Assembly (NCBI RefSeq): GCF_932526225.1
Contig: NC_064041.1
Span: 4,956,046-5,020,045 of the forward strand
Direction of reading: 5' to 3'
Source of the DNA: Nematostella vectensis
Lineage: Eukaryota > Cnidaria > Anthozoa > Actiniaria > Edwardsiidae
Length of the DNA stretch: 64,000 nt
Position 1 is the first letter of the stretch; every line of letters starts with the position of its first letter. This document shows, piece by piece, positions 24,306 to 35,837 of this stretch. Position numbers and translations under genes: made by a program. A model generated the notes under the pieces. It was not told the DNA's origin. It ran no database searches and saw only the letters and a list, made by a program, of their open reading frames with translations.

Positions 24306-24314
24306 TAACAAAGA
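24304..24314. repeat. Right target-site duplication of the PLE composite
   Basis: GTTAACAAAGA, partner of 17848-17858. Confidence 0.7.
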
Positions 24315-24539
24315 CATTTGGGTCTAGGTTTCGCAACATTTTAAAGTATTCGTTTTGTTCAACTGAAGTAGTCTGTCAACCATAAGTGATAAGAGAGATT
24401 CTCAAATTTTATTTATATGAAGACAAGATTGGTACCTGAACAATATGGGACTAGATATACAATAGTAGGAAGCATTCTGAACTGAATTTTCATTTGAACA
24501 ATGACTCTCTTGCTCAGTATTATATTAAAAGCAGACTTA

Positions 24540-24735
24540 AATTCTACTTGCCCAAAAAAATGTGACCCCCCCTTTAATGACAACCCCCCAAAAAATGTGA
24601 CCCCCTATAAATCCGCGCCCAAAGAAACGTAGCCCTCCCCTACGTATTTGACGCCTCCCCCCCCCCCCCCCCCCCCCCACCCGGTAATAAATGACCTACC
24701 CCCCACCCACCCAGTAATAAATGACCGCTCCCTTA
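24540..24735. repeat. C-rich low-complexity tract
   Basis: Repeated AAAATGTGACCCCC-like segments, a run of about 20 C with one interruption at 24655-24680, and two ACCC(A)GTAATAAATGACC units. It is prone to slippage and probably polymorphic. Confidence 0.8.
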
Positions 24736-24744
24736 TGGCAGGCA

Positions 24745-24915
24745 GGCAGGTTCAATTCAGAATCGCTTGCCCTTTGTAAACAAATATAGGATAATTTGAA
24801 CTCACTAGGCTGACAATTTACTGGCTTTTTTTAATAAATTGGGAACTGTCGGGCATTTATTCCATTAAGGACCTTTCCCGACTGTCAGACATATAGCCAC
24901 CGGGAATATAAAAAC
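24745..24915 (+). repeat. Dispersed repeat, copy B
   Basis: Partner of 17380-17575, same orientation. Shared blocks include GAACTCACTAGG, GACAATTTACTGG and AACTGTCGGGCAT. Confidence 0.75.
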
Positions 24916-25015
24916 CGTTTGATTACAACGTGCAAGGATGTTAAAACAGGCACGTATTTAGAGGGGGTTCCGAGGGGTCTGGACCCAACCCTGTTAATGA
25001 TACGAGGTTAGTTCG

Positions 25016-25495
25016 ACTTTGGTTGACCAACTGGTAGCCCAGGCAATGTATCTGAGAAATAACAGTGTGTGTATGAACAGATGAGAGTAATTCCTAAGCC
25101 CGAAATTTCCCCTGTATTTTGTTGTGAATATCAATTAATTACATACAAACTTACAACATGTGTCTAGAGTTTTATTCCGTTTTTTTTTTCTTGAAAAGCA
25201 TATCCGCACCCTTAAGGGTGCACACACGGCAAATAGCAGGCTTAGAAATATCACTCTCATCTGCTCATACACAGTGGCGTAGCTAGGGGGTGGCCTAGGG
25301 CCCCCCTTTTAGTAGCCAAAAATACAGAAACTGTATGAGACTTTATCTAAAATACAGGAGAAAATGCCTTGAAAGTCCCTTTTGGGCCCCCTCCTGTTAA
25401 AAATCCTGGCTACGCAGCTGATGCAAAGACTGTTATTTCTCATCGGTTTACAGATACATTGCCTGGGCTACCTGTGGTCAATTTTATGTACATAT
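25016..25495. mobile_element. Foldback element, one arm interrupted by a MITE
   Basis: The left arm (25016-25095) contains GTAGCCCAGGCAATGTATCT, GAGAAATAACAG and ACAGATGAGAGT. The right arm is its reverse complement but split: ACTCTCATCTG near 25252, then a 150-bp insertion, then CTGTTATTTCTC and AGATACATTGCCTGGGCTAC to about 25490. No coding capacity. The split shows the foldback is older than the inserted MITE. Confidence 0.75.
25271..25421. mobile_element. MITE nested in the right foldback arm
   Basis: Terminal inverted repeats CAGTGGCGTAGC and GCTACGCAGCTG, with one mismatch. The interior of its right half (AGGGACTTTCAAGGC, GGGGGCCCAAAAG on the reverse strand) is shared with a partial copy at 50842-50900. 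No transposase. Confidence 0.7.
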
Positions 25496-25730
25496 GGATG
25501 GGAAAAGCCATTGAGAGAATAGCGTGCATTTGCTCGAGTAGTGAAGACAAAGTTAAGCTGCCTGACAAATCAGCGCACTTAGAAATCAGACATCAGGGGA
25601 GACTGACTCCATTTGCCGTGCATATCTTAATATTGATGCCCTTTGCTGTGCCCGTCTTTACAAAACTGAAACGTTTGTTACTTGCACCGGTGTGAGCGCA
25701 TGCTCACAAATTCTCGACAATAGCCATTAA

Positions 25731-25985
25731 GCCTGCTTGCAGGCGGTACTCGGTGTTACATCACGGATAAACCGATCAGTTCGGTGATCGGGCGCCATCT
25801 TGTAGCCGCGTGGTTCCTGGGATCGAGCGCAAAAACGGACGCAGGGCAGGGGAAGAGAAGAACCGTCTTCTCTTTCCTTCCCCCCCCCCCCCGAGCCCGT
25901 TTTTGCGCTCGCCCCCAGGAACCACGCGGCTTAAAATACAAGATGGCGCCACGTCACCGAACGGAGAGTTCCGCCTGCAAGCAGG
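25731..25985. mobile_element. 255-bp MITE flanked by TTAA (piggyBac-type)
   Basis: TTAA at 25727-25730 and at 25986-25989 flank the element. Terminal repeats read CCTGCTTGCAGGCGG and its complement. Subterminal arms also pair: GGCGCCATCTTGTA, GCCGCGTGGTTCCTGGG, GCGAGCGCAAAAACG. The interior has a run of 14 C. The TTAA duplication and CCT ends suggest a non-autonomous piggyBac relative; no transposase is present to prove it. Confidence 0.8.
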
Positions 25986-25989
25986 TTAA

Positions 25990-27990
25990 CACATTGACCC
26001 CTCAACCGGCCTGTACCAGCTTTGGGAAGTACCCACAACCCAAAAAAATTCATGAATGCAAACTAAACACAACAAGATGAAGATACTCAGGCATCAGTCT
26101 TAGGGATAAATGGTCTTGAAGATATGCATCCAACCAAGGTGTTGGCAACTACTCTTAAGCCAGATAATAGCACAGGTTCTTTGACAAATTTCAAATCGAA
26201 CAAGGAGAGAAAAGCAGAATCACCCCTCTCAATAAAACGCTCAAAATACAACACAAGGGAGAGAGATCAGCAAACACAGCTCAAGACACAAATAGATACC
26301 TTTATTCTGATCCTCCAGGTTCATTTTCATGGCCTCAAAACAAAATTTCCACTCCTTGAAGGCTTGTAAAACCACGAAGATGCCTTTACGGATTGAAAAG
26401 CATTCTGGGAGATCCAGGGGAAAATTCACGAGGGGAGGGCCAGTCAACACTTCTCTCCCCAAAGTCAAATGGTTTTTTATAAGTCTTTTTACCCCGAAGC
26501 CAAACAAATCAATTCCAGGTCATACAGACCCAGAATAGCAGTGTAAACAATTTTGGAATCAATTTCGTTTCAGAAAAGACAGCATTTGGGAGAGCTGTGG
26601 TGATTCATTAGAAAATTATTTTCTCATCCAGGCAAAGCCAAACAAAAAATCGTCATGAATCCACCTTTGCTTGCAAATATCCATAAGCAAAGCACTCAAT
26701 TATGCCCAAAAAGACTTCATGATGTCCTGAGACACTCTCCTAATATGCTCATAGCTGTATTTTTGATGAAAAATGCAAGCAACCATCAACTTGTGCTGGC
26801 TTCAGCACAGCGACGAGGGATTAAAAGTAGGGAACGCAAAGCACTGTTGGAAAGCTTGGATACCGCTGACTAGGTGCAGCTGTGTTTGACTTTGACGGGC
26901 TGTATAAAACTCAGAATAGGGGGGGAGGTATCTGTTTTCAGTCTGTTATTTGTAAATTATGCTCAAAAATAGCCAGGAGTCAATGGGTGAATAGCCATTT
27001 GACGACCCTCCCCCGTGGCCACAGGGAGCCCACATTGCCGTGGCAGGAAAGCAATTTCGCTAAAAAACGAATAAATAAATAACAGTTGGTCTCGCTAAGA
27101 CAAAAGACGCATGCGAACCACACACACGATGCTCGGGAGCAATTTTAACTTTATTCGAACAACTAATAGTGACCTCTCTGTGTCGAGGCCTTAGCCAATA
27201 AACAACGCATTGATTTTTTGTGAATATTCCGGTGAATTGAGAAGAAATCCAAGAACATACATTTCATAAAACTATCCTTGTAGCGAGGGGTATGCATTTT
27301 TGTGATGATCAAAGCTAACAAGCTGAAGTATCTGAGCTCTTCTAATAATGAGAAAATAAAGAGGGAGATATTACTGTACTTCTTTGATGTTGTTTCTAGA
27401 CATTTCTATAACTATTAAGTATTTTTTACAAGCTGGAGTCGGGATTTGAATCAAACGCGGTATCACTCGTTATTTACGCGGTATTTATCGCTCGTCGGTG
27501 TTTTCTTTCTTCTTGACTTGACTCCGCCGCTCAGACAAACAAAACAGTTAAACTATACAGGGATTTAGCTTTCTGTGAGTATATTTGCCAATCATGCTTA
27601 CTTAAGTTAGACTTGTTTTCTTCTTCCGAGTTATTTTACATGATCTCTTTTCATTCCTATCGAGTTGGCAAAACAACAACACGCAACCCGTGGGGGAGTA
27701 GGACAAAATAAAATCGACATGGCGCACGGGTAATACCAAAGTGTCCCTCTCTTATCTTAAACTCTCTTGTGTCTACTGAATTGATTAAGAGAATCATGAA
27801 CAGATTCTGTTAATGTCACGCATCTAATTTGTATAGCTTTTAGAGGTCCCGATTCTTTGTAGACAGATAGCGTTACCAAGGTAAAATTTATGTTTCCAAG
27901 CAAAGATGTCTCAACTTCGTTTTTCAATGTTCTGCGTGGTAATTGTTCACAGGAGTGCGGAAGGGCAGCGAAAAGTAGAAGTGGGTTATT
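25990..27990. other. No recognised gene; 5' flank of the TSP1 gene
   Basis: Open frames of 60-100 codons occur on both strands near 26124-26873. None has a recognisable motif, and the longest overlap each other antisense, so I do not call them. The 27.1-27.99 kb part should hold the promoter and 5' UTR of the gene starting at 27997; no TATA box or initiator could be assigned with confidence. Confidence 0.5.
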
Positions 27991-27996
27991 ACTAGA

Positions 27997-30900
27997 ATGC
28001 CACGATACACTCTGCTACAGTCTTTTACTTTTCTTTTACTGCTTGGGGCTTCTGCTTTCGTGGCACACAATGTTGTACGGTATCTTATAAAAGGTAAGAA
28101 ACGTAGTTTTAACTATATGACAATGTCGTTCACAGAATTGATAACGGAGATCTTGATCAAAAAGGTATGGTAACTGTTTTTATTCTCTAACATAATGTAA
28201 AGTCTCTGGCATATACCGTACCGGGGATCCAAAAATGACACAATTGTTTTGGAAAATAGTCATTCTTTCAGATTTGAAAGCCACAATAAATCACGTCTCC
28301 TTGCTTGGCCGAGTTGTTCAGGCCAAATTTACTTTTCACCAAAAAAAAAACATTGAAATCGCATGTTTATATTACTCGTTAGACTTCAGGACTATTAATC
28401 CTTTTCAATTAATAGCATTATTTGAATAGTTTGCAAAATCCTCAGATAAGGGAATCTAACCTTACAAACTACTTGACTTGGCTAAACATATACTCGATAT
28501 TAAGCTGTAATCAGACGTAATCAAAGTGGTAGCACTACAAACAACGCAATTGAATAGTTTTGTAAAAAAAACTTGGCTAAACATAACCGAATTAGAGCGT
28601 TAACTAAGCTGTAATCAGGCGTTACCAGAGTGTTTTTTTTCAAGACAAGTTCAACATGATTACATTTGTCACGCGCCATTGTAGAAAATTGCGAACTTAG
28701 GCATAAGGCATCTGTCGAACTTAAACCTAATTCAGTCAAACCTATTGATTTTGAATAAGGTACATGGAAGGTACAACGTTTGCCGCGAATCAGGAGTGTA
28801 GTTAATAGATTCGAGTTCGAGTTACCTAGTCGAAATGAATCGTATGTGGCGCGGCGACACGGTTGGGTAGTCTGTGGTCAGGCCAAATAAGGAAGCAGGA
28901 AAAAACAGTTTCCAATATAGAGGGGCTGTCCTGTGGGGAATAGCCTTCCAAACAATATAAAAAAATACATCCTACCAAAATTTTAGAAAATCTCCAAATG
29001 ACAATGTAAATATGTAGATATAGTTTGAATAATACACAGCCCTTTGGAAGAGCATAGTTTTACATTGTAATTTTTAAGAAAAGATTCTGTGTTTGGACAA
29101 AGATTGATTGGCCTGGCGGCATACTTCGTATTATACTTGAACCTAATAAGATAAATATATTATGTAAATGAAAAAAATAATTGATTAAAATCCAAAAATT
29201 TGCACATCGCAAAAACACCCTCTCCCCTACAAAAAAAATAATCCGATCCCCCCCTTAAATAGCATGTGCTCCACGTTCCACAATATGGCTTTGAAGGCAC
29301 ATAGGTGTCTTCGATGCGAATTATAGGTATGCAATATATGTTCTTATGTTTTGTTTTAATATGTAAGTATAAACTCTACGTATATCCGAGCAGTATTTTG
29401 CATAAAATGTAATAATTATATTTCACTTGCTGCGTCCAGCAGCATTCATTATTTTTCAAAACGCAAGCTCGACTGGGGCCTTCGCATGGGAAAGTACATA
29501 TTATCTTTGTTCTACAAAGGAGTTCTTTTGTCTCTATTTTTCTCGTTCTTTGTGTCGAGGTGCGGATATTGTTCATTTGCCCAATCAAATTGCAGCTTGT
29601 AAGAGCTGCGTACTGACCCAAATAGGGACGACGTATGCCTTCACTGGAAATAAGCTCGACTCGGACATGCACACAACAGTTATTAATTTGATTCGGTTCA
29701 AGTCCGGTTCGACAGAAATGAAGAAAATCGAATCCAGAGGGGACAGAGCGAGGGGGATGCAATGCGCATGGTCAGAAAAAAAGACGGAATAGCAAATAAA
29801 CAACTGAGGTTCCTCAGATGATGTTAACCCATTGGATAGAAATTTAAGATGAACTCTAAATTTAATGAAAAAGCAATCCCTGATTCATTACTGTTAAGGC
29901 GACATCTCAATTGTTATCAAATTTAAAATAATTTTTCCGAAATCAAAAATGCCGCAACATTGGATTATTTTTTAGTAATAATAATAGGAAAAATTAGAAA
30001 CCTATATCGCCCCATGGACATTAGATTTTTTTCCGTCTAGTTTTCCTTCATGTTTCTCCTATTTTAATTTCAATCGCCTTGTTTCGTTTGTCTGCAGTGG
30101 ATGGTGGTTATTCTAAATGGTCTGAATTCACCGAGTGTTCTGTGTCCTGTGGAGGTGGTGTGCGCACGCGCGTACGAACATGCACGCTTCCCAGTCCCAA
30201 GTACGGTGGGCTCAACTGTTCCGTGTTAGGGAAGCCCTTACAAGTGTATCGATGTAATCTGCTACCATGCCCAGGTGAGACACACAGGCCCTTATACCAT
30301 CACGGCAACTATATTTACTTCACATATTTAAACAAAAGTCTCTGTCAGTCGCCATTTTGTGCTATACTTAGAACAACAGCACCTACATTTTTGCTTGGAA
30401 ATTTCTCTACATTTTTTTAGAATTAAACAAAAACAATAACCTGACAAGGCTAAAATAAACCACTAAACTAAACCACTTTCAACACTTTTGAGCTAGTCCA
30501 AATGATTCTAATTATGCTGAACAAGTAACTCAACTTACTCCGTGGATTTACGCAAAGTCTGTGATGTATTTCCCATAGTGCATGGCTTTTACAGTAATTA
30601 TGATGTGTTACTCATAGTGCATGGCTTTCACAGTAATTATGATGTGTTACTCATAGTGCATGGCGGGTACAGTAATTGTGATGATTTCCCATTGTGCATG
30701 GCAGATACAGTAACTGTGATGATTTCCCATTGTGCATGGCAGATACAGTAACTGTGATGTGTTTCCCATAGTCCATGGCGGGTACAGTAATTGTGATGAT
30801 TTACCATAGTGCATGGCAGATACAGTAACTGTGATGTGTTTCCCATAGTGCATGGCGGCTACAGTAATTGTGATGATTTTCCATGGTGCATGGCAGATAC

Positions 30901-32252
30901 AGTAACTGTGATGTGTTTCCCATAGTGCATGGCAGATACAGTAATTGTGATGATTTCCCATGGTGCATGGCAGATACAGTAACTGTGATGTGTTTCCCAT
31001 AGTGCATGGCAGATACAGTAACTGTGATGTGTTTCCCATAGTGCATGGCGGGTACAGTAATTGCGATGATTTCCCATAGTGCATGGCAGATACAGTAACT
31101 GTGATAAGTTTCCCATAGTGCATGGCGGGTACAGTAATTGCGATGATTTCCCATAGTGCATGGCAGATACAGTAACTGTGATAAGTTTCCCATAGTGCAT
31201 GGCGGGTACAGTAATTGTGATGATTTCCCATGGTGCATGGCAGATACAGTAACTGTGATGTGTTTCCCATAGTGCATGGCGGCTACAGTAATTGTGATGA
31301 TTTACCATAGTGCATGGCAGATACAGTAACTGTGATGTGTTCCTCATAGTGCATGGCAGATACAGTAATTATGATGTGTTACTCATAGTACATGGCGGTT
31401 ACAATAATTGTGATGATTTTCCATAGTGCATGGCAGATACAGTAACTGTGATGTGTTTCTCATAGTGCATGGCGGGTACAGTAACTGGGGAGAATACGGA
31501 GCCTGTTCAAAGACTTGTGGAGGTGGAGAGCAGGAGCGTCACCGGGGATGCGACAATCCAGCGCCTCAATTTGGCGGGAAAAACTGCCGTGAGATGGAGC
31601 TTGGAGATGATCTGGAGTCTAGACAATGCAACACTGAACCGTGTCCAGGTAAGGCTAGAATTTTTTTCATGACTCCCTTATCAGCAAGCCTCACATCTTT
31701 TGCACGATCAATCATTTACAACAGTAACTGAAGTCAGCTTTTCGTAACCTGAACTCTAAAAGTGTGTGACGTATGTTTCTCTGCCAAAGCACTCACATGC
31801 ACATAGGTTTCCCGTGCGGTTTTTCAGTGTTATTGTAATAAAACCGTTTTTTTTCTTTAACAGTGGATGGTAAGTACTCAGACTGGTCTCCGTATAGCGA
31901 GTGTTCATCCTCATGTGGTGGCGGGAAGAGAACTCGCACCAGGACCTGTACTAACCCTAAACCCGAACACGGCGGAAAGGAATGCGAGGGACCTGGGGAG
32001 GAGACCGAGGAGTGTAACACGGACCCGTGCGCCACCTCTCCGCCGCCAGATACCACTACTGCTCCTGCACCGACCGCGGCAGCGAACCGCAGTACCCCTC
32101 CCCGCACTGATAGCCCCCTTCCCTCCAAAGATACCACCCCTACTGCAACATCTGGGAACCAGCCTAACACAACGGCTGACACGCCTCCCGAAACGCCTCC
32201 TGGTACATCTCCTGCTATTACCACTACAGCTCCCGTACTAAGTGAAAAGTAA
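27997..32252 (+). CDS. Secreted triple thrombospondin type-1 protein, 4 exons
   Basis: Exons: 27997-28093, 30098-30274, 31466-31648, 31864-32252; spliced ORF 846 nt, 281 aa. Exon 1 encodes a signal peptide with hydrophobic core [15 protein letters not shown] and ends in phase 1 at GTAAGA. Each TSP1 exon starts after CAG or TAG with TGGAT or TGCAT and ends in phase 1, so all join in frame as V(D/H)G-Y-S. Each TSP1 domain has one W, CSVSCGGG-type motifs ([16 protein letters not shown]) and ends CNxxPCP or DPC. The last exon continues into about 70 Thr/Pro/Ser-rich residues, probably an O-glycosylated tail, and ends LSEK-TAA. That TAA overlaps GTAAGC, so splicing onward is an alternative. An AATAAA lies at 32455-32460. 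The role is probably extracellular matrix or adhesion; the exact orthologue is unknown. Exon 1 is linked by phase and position only. Confidence 0.7.
29495..29625. repeat. Dispersed repeat in TSP1 intron 1, inverted partner at 45.8 kb
   Basis: Shares with 45790-45913, in reverse complement, blocks such as GTCGAGGTGCGGATATTGTT, CATTTGCCCAATCAAATTGC and AAGAGCTGCGTACTGACCCA. No conserved reading frame is evident. Family unknown. Confidence 0.85.
30560..31465. repeat. 38/39-bp minisatellite built from a 3' splice site
   Basis: About 24 units run up to the acceptor of the second TSP1 exon. Each contains CCCATAG followed by TGCATGGCGGGTACAGTAA or TGCATGGCAGATACAGTAA, almost identical to the real junction TCTCATAG/TGCATGGCGGGTACAGTAA at 31465/31466. 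Units with TGTGATGTGTTTCC are 39 bp and those with TGTGATGATTTCC are 38 bp; they often alternate. Long reverse-strand open frames through the array are artefacts. Confidence 0.95.
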
Positions 32253-34780
32253 GCTATCTATCTTGAAACAAAAAACAAAAAAAAACTTTTTAGTTTGCTC
32301 ACTGTTCTTTTATCGCACTCTGAGAATCCCGGTGTTTGTTCGGGAGGGTAGATCAGTGAAGGACGAAACCGTACGTAGACATGCTACCTGTAGACAAAAC
32401 TATAAAGCATAGGCGAATTAGATAAAATAGGCATTCTACATCACCATGGTATGTAATAAATCTATAAGTCACCCCCAAATTTTTTTTTGGAAAGTCACAG
32501 GGTGACGTTGCACAATCTCCTTTCAGTATTTCATGCTTCATCATCGCGACCAATCATAGCTATCTGAATTATTTTAACACCCGCGACCAATCATAGCGTG
32601 CGTATTATCTTAATTATTTTAACTGTCGTTGCGTTTTCGTTGCGTATCCCCCCTCCCTACACCCCCATGAATCGTGGATATGCGCCTGGTGTCCCTTCTA
32701 GAAAATAGGTAACAAAATATTTCAACATTGACGAAAATATACTACCTTCCTTTCCACACTTTTCTACCCTCCTTTGCAGCCCAATCTATCTGTGTACCCC
32801 CTCCCCTTCACAGGAAAATCCTGACTGCACCGCCTGTTTTGTCTGTATTTTCTCAGGAAAGAGGACACTAAAAAGAAACAATAAGAAGGTGATGGAGCAA
32901 AAGATACGAAAACAGATGGGCAAAATTTAAAAAGAGACAGCACGCAGCTCGCAACATACAATCAAGCTTTAATACGGGTCTTAATGGCGGACAAAAAATA
33001 ATCGATAAAGGCTTAGAGTGATTTTTGTATGTTCTTCTCTAGATATTAATATTGTTAAATAATGTGGCACCTTGTGTTCTTGTTATCTCTTCAGAGGCTT
33101 GTCTAAAAAAAATTAATGGTGGGGTCTAGAGTACTAGTTCACTGACCTCGGAACATAATATTTTTTTTAACTGGCATCCGTAGCTCTGGTAAATAAACCA
33201 CTAGAACCATCTAAAACATTTTTTATATCCAAATACAAAATTACCTGTCTTCTTAACTACTGAAGAAGGAGTCAACCGGAGTTTAATCTTGTCACATGAG
33301 CAGGGTGGGGTCGGGACCCCTTGGATCTCGCACCCTTCACCTTCTTGGCACACACTTGCTCTGAAGGCCCGTTAAGATACTGCAAAGGCAGTATAAGTTG
33401 TTTGGCCTGTCTTGTCTGGTTGATTTTAAAGATCAACACACTTTGCTAATGCTTCTGTAATAGAATGTTAGTAATACAATGTTAGTAATAGAATATTTAT
33501 TGTATTAAAACGACTTCTAGGTGTCGATAAGTGTTTTTTTGTCAGTATAAAGAAAAGCTGCGGTATAAACTACTTTGTGGAGAAAATTCATAGGGAACAA
33601 ACGCCTGCATTGAAAAGCATTGCTTATTCAGATGAGTTTTACAGCGTTTTCAAGTAATCTGCGAACACCGTATCAAAAGTTCCAAGCGACAAAATGTATT
33701 TTGGTTTCCGTCAGTCAAAAGCCTTGAATATTTTTGGCATTGGCCTACACTTTGATGGCTTCCAATCATGCCAATCAATGCGTTGACCAATAAAAGAGTA
33801 CAAAGTGTGTTTTGGTAAAATTCAAAGCTTAACGGAAGTGGGAAGCAGTTACAGAATATTTTGGGAATGGTTGGCGAGAATTCACAGAATACACAAAATC
33901 GCAATAATATTTTAAAGATGATAGTCCTTAGGCAGTAGTGCGATATTGGAACAAGGCGGCGTTATTCACTCAAAAGGGGACGGTGGACGGTGGGTTGGGG
34001 ACGGGGGATTCACGACGGTGGAGGGACGAAACCGCGCGCTAAAAGAAAAATGTGGTAGCGCGCGCTGACATCTTGACTCTCCGCCAAGGAGACTTGATAA
34101 TTTTCATAATTTCAATTTCTAACAAAATAAATAAAGAACAATCTAAATGCACCTGTTGTGGAATACGCTTTTTTTATAAGAACGTCCAGCTTGAGATCTC
34201 ACCAAATTTTAAAAACATGCTAAGAACATGCCGAGGCCCGGATAGCAGAAATTTTTTCTTTTTTAGTCCTGATGCGTTCTAAAATGCAGAATCAAATTGT
34301 GCCCATACCAACAACCTCATTATTGCTATTGATCATTAGTGTAATTCTCTTCCTAATAATACATTCGGTATTATATTCTTATATACACTAAAATTTGCAT
34401 ATTCAGCCTTAAAATGTCCCAAAAATAAGAACGGCCCAGCCTCAACTGAAGATTAGACGTTCTTATAAAAAAGGAGTGTAGACAAATTACCGGATTTGCA
34501 AATATCATTTCAAGATGCACGAAGTACGCGAACATATTATGGGTTCTGAATTTCACTATGTTCGGATATATGCACATAGGGTACAAAAACCTGCGATAAA
34601 AAGGAAGTCATGCATTGAAAAAAAAAATAAACGCAAGTTTGAAAAGGTTGAAATCCTGTTTGAAAACCAGGGTTGTTTCCATGGTTTCAAGTAGCCCTTC
34701 TCCCCCCTCCCCCCCCCCCCCCCTTTCCCGAATTATTTAAAACAAATTATAAGGGAATGACCTGTAAGAGCTCCACAACT
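32253..34780. other. Intergenic between TSP1 and WD40 genes
   Basis: Contains the probable 3' UTR of the TSP1 gene. A short inverted pair lies at 34168-34187 and 34451-34468 (TTTTTTATAAGAACGTC and its complement), possibly a decayed MITE. A C-run is at 34700-34725. No further gene seen. Confidence 0.55.
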
Positions 34781-34787
34781 TACCCCT

Positions 34788-35493
34788 CAAATTTTTCAAG
34801 GTTGTAAAATAGTCCAGACCTGGGACTCTCTTTGCGCTCGACATTCTGGCTCGCGTGAAAGAGGGTCCAGTATTTATTGCATGCGCATGCGCGAACATGT
34901 ACCAATCAGCGATCTTCACGGCAAAAGTTGAAATACGAGCGCGCGCAATAACGGACGTGCCTAAGGAGGGTCGATTCCCGCTAGACCTTGTCTAGTGCAG
35001 AGCTCCGTCAATCGATCATCGCTAAGTTAAAAAGAATGTTTTGTAAATGTGAAGGAATATCAGCGAACTGCTTGGGATTTGTTTTCTAAAAAAACGCGAT
35101 AAAATGTGATTGAAAATGAAATTCCAAAAAAGCGCGCGCTCGTTTGAAATGACGCTATTGCCTAAAGCGCGCGCGTGAAAATAACGAAAACGGAAAATCC
35201 CTTTGATTGATATACTTTCCAAACTCTAATTATCATCTGTCCTGTTCTCAGAAAAGATTGACAATCAAGTATTTACCCACGACCAAAATCAGCTTATTAT
35301 TTCTGAAATAAACCCTCGCTCGTCCCTTTCGCAGCCATCTTGAACTAAGCAACCAGGCCACTCCGCATATATGCGGTGTATTTTCGCGCATGCGCATGCA
35401 ATAAATACTGGACCTTCTTTCATGCGAGCCAGAATGCCGAGGGCAAAGAGAGCCCCAGGTCTGGACTGGACTTGGTTGTAAAAATGTTTCAGG
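34788..35493. mobile_element. About 700-bp inverted-repeat element 5' of the WD40 gene
   Basis: Arms of about 105-110 bp: 34788-34899 and 35388-35493 are imperfect reverse complements sharing AGTCCAGACCTGGG, CATTCTGGCTCGC, GGTCCAGTATTTATTGCATG and CGCATGCG. The interior is GC-rich in places (GCGCGCGC) and has no transposase. It ends about 345 bp before the WD40 start codon, so it may contribute promoter sequence. Confidence 0.75.
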
Positions 35494-35837
35494 GGTTTTG
35501 GGACCCCTGTGGTAGCGATTTTCGCTGTTTGGGATTCCTATGCATCGAACTTTGAACGCCTGACTGATTCCGCATCGCCAAGACACCATAACAAAAAATG
35601 CAAAAACTACAAGCTGTGTCGGACTCGTTGGCAATTATATTGCATTGAATGCACGCCATAACATAAACAAATATTGGTGTATTTGCTCTCAAGGAAATGT
35701 GCCAGCCGAGAAAAAATATGGACGGACTAAAAGCTTAGAACTGATTTTGATATTGCTTCTTGTTGACAAAATACGATAAGATGTTTATGCTGTATGCGTT
35801 TTTACGCTGGTGATTCCAAAGGCGATGCTTTAGCTCG

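Noticed and set aside
26124-26873. Four open frames of 69-88 codons near the TTAA MITE
   Set aside because: They overlap each other on both strands, have no known motif or splice context, and none is favoured.
30637-31347. Reverse-strand open frames of 158-207 codons
   Set aside because: They run through the 38/39-bp splice-site minisatellite in all three frames and have no independent support.
31793-32241. Overlapping frames opposite and beside the third TSP1 exon
   Set aside because: Long only because the Thr/Pro-rich exon is GC-rich; the TSP1 frame has the conserved Cys pattern.
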